Positions 54,801 through 55,615 of a stretch of 55,615 nucleotides of DNA are shown in pieces. Origin of the DNA: Paulinella micropora (Eukaryota > Cercozoa > Imbricatea > Euglyphida). Position 1 is the stretch's first letter; the number at the start of each line of letters is the position of its first letter. Under the pieces are notes generated by a model that had not been told where the DNA came from, searched no databases, and worked only from the letters and a program-made list of their open reading frames with translations. Location: contig BJOX01000158.1 in assembly GCA_009731375.1 (NCBI GenBank), positions 582,998 to 638,612 of the forward strand, read 5' to 3'. The position numbers were made by a program, and so were the translations under genes.

Positions 54801-55010
54801 ATAATGATATAATAAACTGAGATAATGATAATGATTATTTTAATAATAAGTTGGTTCCCGCTTTTATATTAATACATCTTTGATACCACTCCATTTCCAG
54901 GTGACTGATCATTGCTGATCTCTGCTGCTTCATACTCAGCTTCTACGAGTGGTATTTTATTACTATAGTGTTTGTGTAAAAAATAATAATAATATTAATA
55001 ATAGTGTATC
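54801..55010. other. AT-rich spacer before the SINE-like cluster
   Basis: No coding sequence. It ends in an AATAATAATATTAATAATAG tract that looks like the tail of the first minus-strand SINE-like unit. Confidence 0.4.
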
Positions 55011-55615
55011 CTGCCAATTGCTGAGCCAAAAGGCCATGTGCATCCAGTCCTCCATTCCATAAGGAAAGTCTCCACACCAATCGGTGGAATAAAGGAAGTG
55101 ACGGCATAGAACATTACTCTAGGAGCTTTATACCGATCAGCCCATGGAAAGGACCGATGGCCTATGTACTCCCTAAATATTAATAATAATATTAATAATA
55201 ATATTAATAATAATAGTGCTTCTAAGTCAATGGCGAATGCATTTCTGCACATGTGCCTCCATCGTCTCACCCGCGAGGGGAGTACGAAGATTTGACGATA
55301 GGCTCTACTGACACCCCCGCAAGGCAGCTCCAAGCCTTCCAGACAGACCAATACTTTCAAAGAAAATATCCTTTGAAAATACTGGCACCGACGGGAATCG
55401 AACTGGCGACAGGTCCCAGATGGTAGACCTTAACCACTGGGCTATCGCGGTGCCACTATTAATGATAATAATGTTAATAATAATAATAGTGCTTCTCAGT
55501 CAATGGCGAATGCATTTCTGCACATGTGCCTCCATCGTCTCACCCGCGAGGGGAGTACGAAGACTCGATTTGACGATAGGCTCTACTGACACCCCCGCAA
55601 GGCAGCTCCAAGCCT
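55011..55615 (-). mobile_element. Cluster of minus-strand SINE-like units
   Basis: Three bodies, each followed on the minus strand by an (ATT/AAT)n tail: 55,011-55,172; 55,217-55,455; and 55,490 to the window edge. The last two share some 120 bases nearly identically (CACATGTGCCTCCATCGTCT, GACACCCCCGCAAGGCAGCT). The middle unit begins with a tRNA-like head at 55,455. Head, body and simple tail is the SINE layout. Confidence 0.68.
55383..55455 (-). ncRNA. tRNA-like SINE head
   Basis: On the minus strand GGCACCG and CGGTGCC pair perfectly as a 7-bp acceptor-like stem 71 bases end to end, with A box TAGCCCAGTGG and B box AGTTCGATTCC. The T and anticodon stems pair poorly and three extra bases precede the A box, so it is a tRNA-derived head and not a working tRNA. 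Confidence 0.6.

Noticed and set aside
55383-55455. Functional tRNA genes here and at 10,662
   Set aside because: Internal promoter boxes are good, but the T, D and anticodon arms do not fold properly and the context is repetitive.

Overview
The window is eukaryotic nuclear DNA from an intron-bearing, repeat-rich genome. Evidence: GT-AG introns whose phases join reading frames, Ty3/gypsy and Ty1/copia retrotransposons, long terminal-inverted-repeat (TIR) DNA elements, tRNA-like SINEs and kilobase-scale microsatellites. No operon, ribosome-binding site or CRISPR is present. I cannot name the species; an alga, charophyte or other protist would fit, but that is a guess. Ten-N gaps sit beside long homopolymers, and most frameshifts lie at short mononucleotide runs, so part of the apparent gene decay may be sequence error.

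Layout. 1-720: unassigned GC-rich DNA. 841-968: GATA microsatellite. 969-18,966: gypsy copy 1 (5' LTR, broken gag and pol, no 3' LTR), split by DNA transposon 'element A' (9,796-17,627). 18,967-22,815: a minus-strand gypsy of another subfamily (gypsy 3), running into an 891-base gap. 24,306 to about 46,300: a minus-strand multi-exon gene for a lysine/acidic-rich, cysteine-motif protein. One of its exons is cut twice: by DNA transposon 'element B' (25,080-30,701) and, 104 bases away, by gypsy copy 2 (30,806-41,849, both LTRs present). Its introns hold (TTG)n, (ATCT)n and probably (CT)n arrays. 47-48 kb: weak unrecognised plus-strand exons. 48.25-48.8 kb: a field of small palindromes. 48.9-49.8 kb: a gag-like fragment. 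49.8-53 kb: a 5'-truncated minus-strand copia. 53-54.2 kb: a non-autonomous relative of element A's ends. 54.2-54.8 kb: simple repeats. 55-55.6 kb: SINE-like units.

The most interesting content is the pair A and B. They have unrelated terminal sequences but the same plan: long TIRs (about 370 and 130 bp), a 2-bp target duplication (CT and CA) that can be verified because the interrupted coding frame resumes across the site, and two divergently transcribed multi-exon genes. The minus-strand gene encodes a globular N-terminus followed by a coiled coil. The plus-strand gene encodes a protein with a shared [D/N]F ... SDGG ... HG-x-S-x-CDSHAG signature that I infer to be an RNase-H-like transposase. 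I know of no named superfamily with this combination, so it is a good candidate for an undescribed two-gene DNA transposon group.

The gypsy elements are also unusual. Their gag proteins carry CCCH-type fingers instead of a CCHC knuckle, their protease active site departs from DTG/DSG, copies 1 and 2 share a long C-terminal pol extension, and gypsy 3 separates gag from pol by one in-frame UGA followed by CGG, a known readthrough context.
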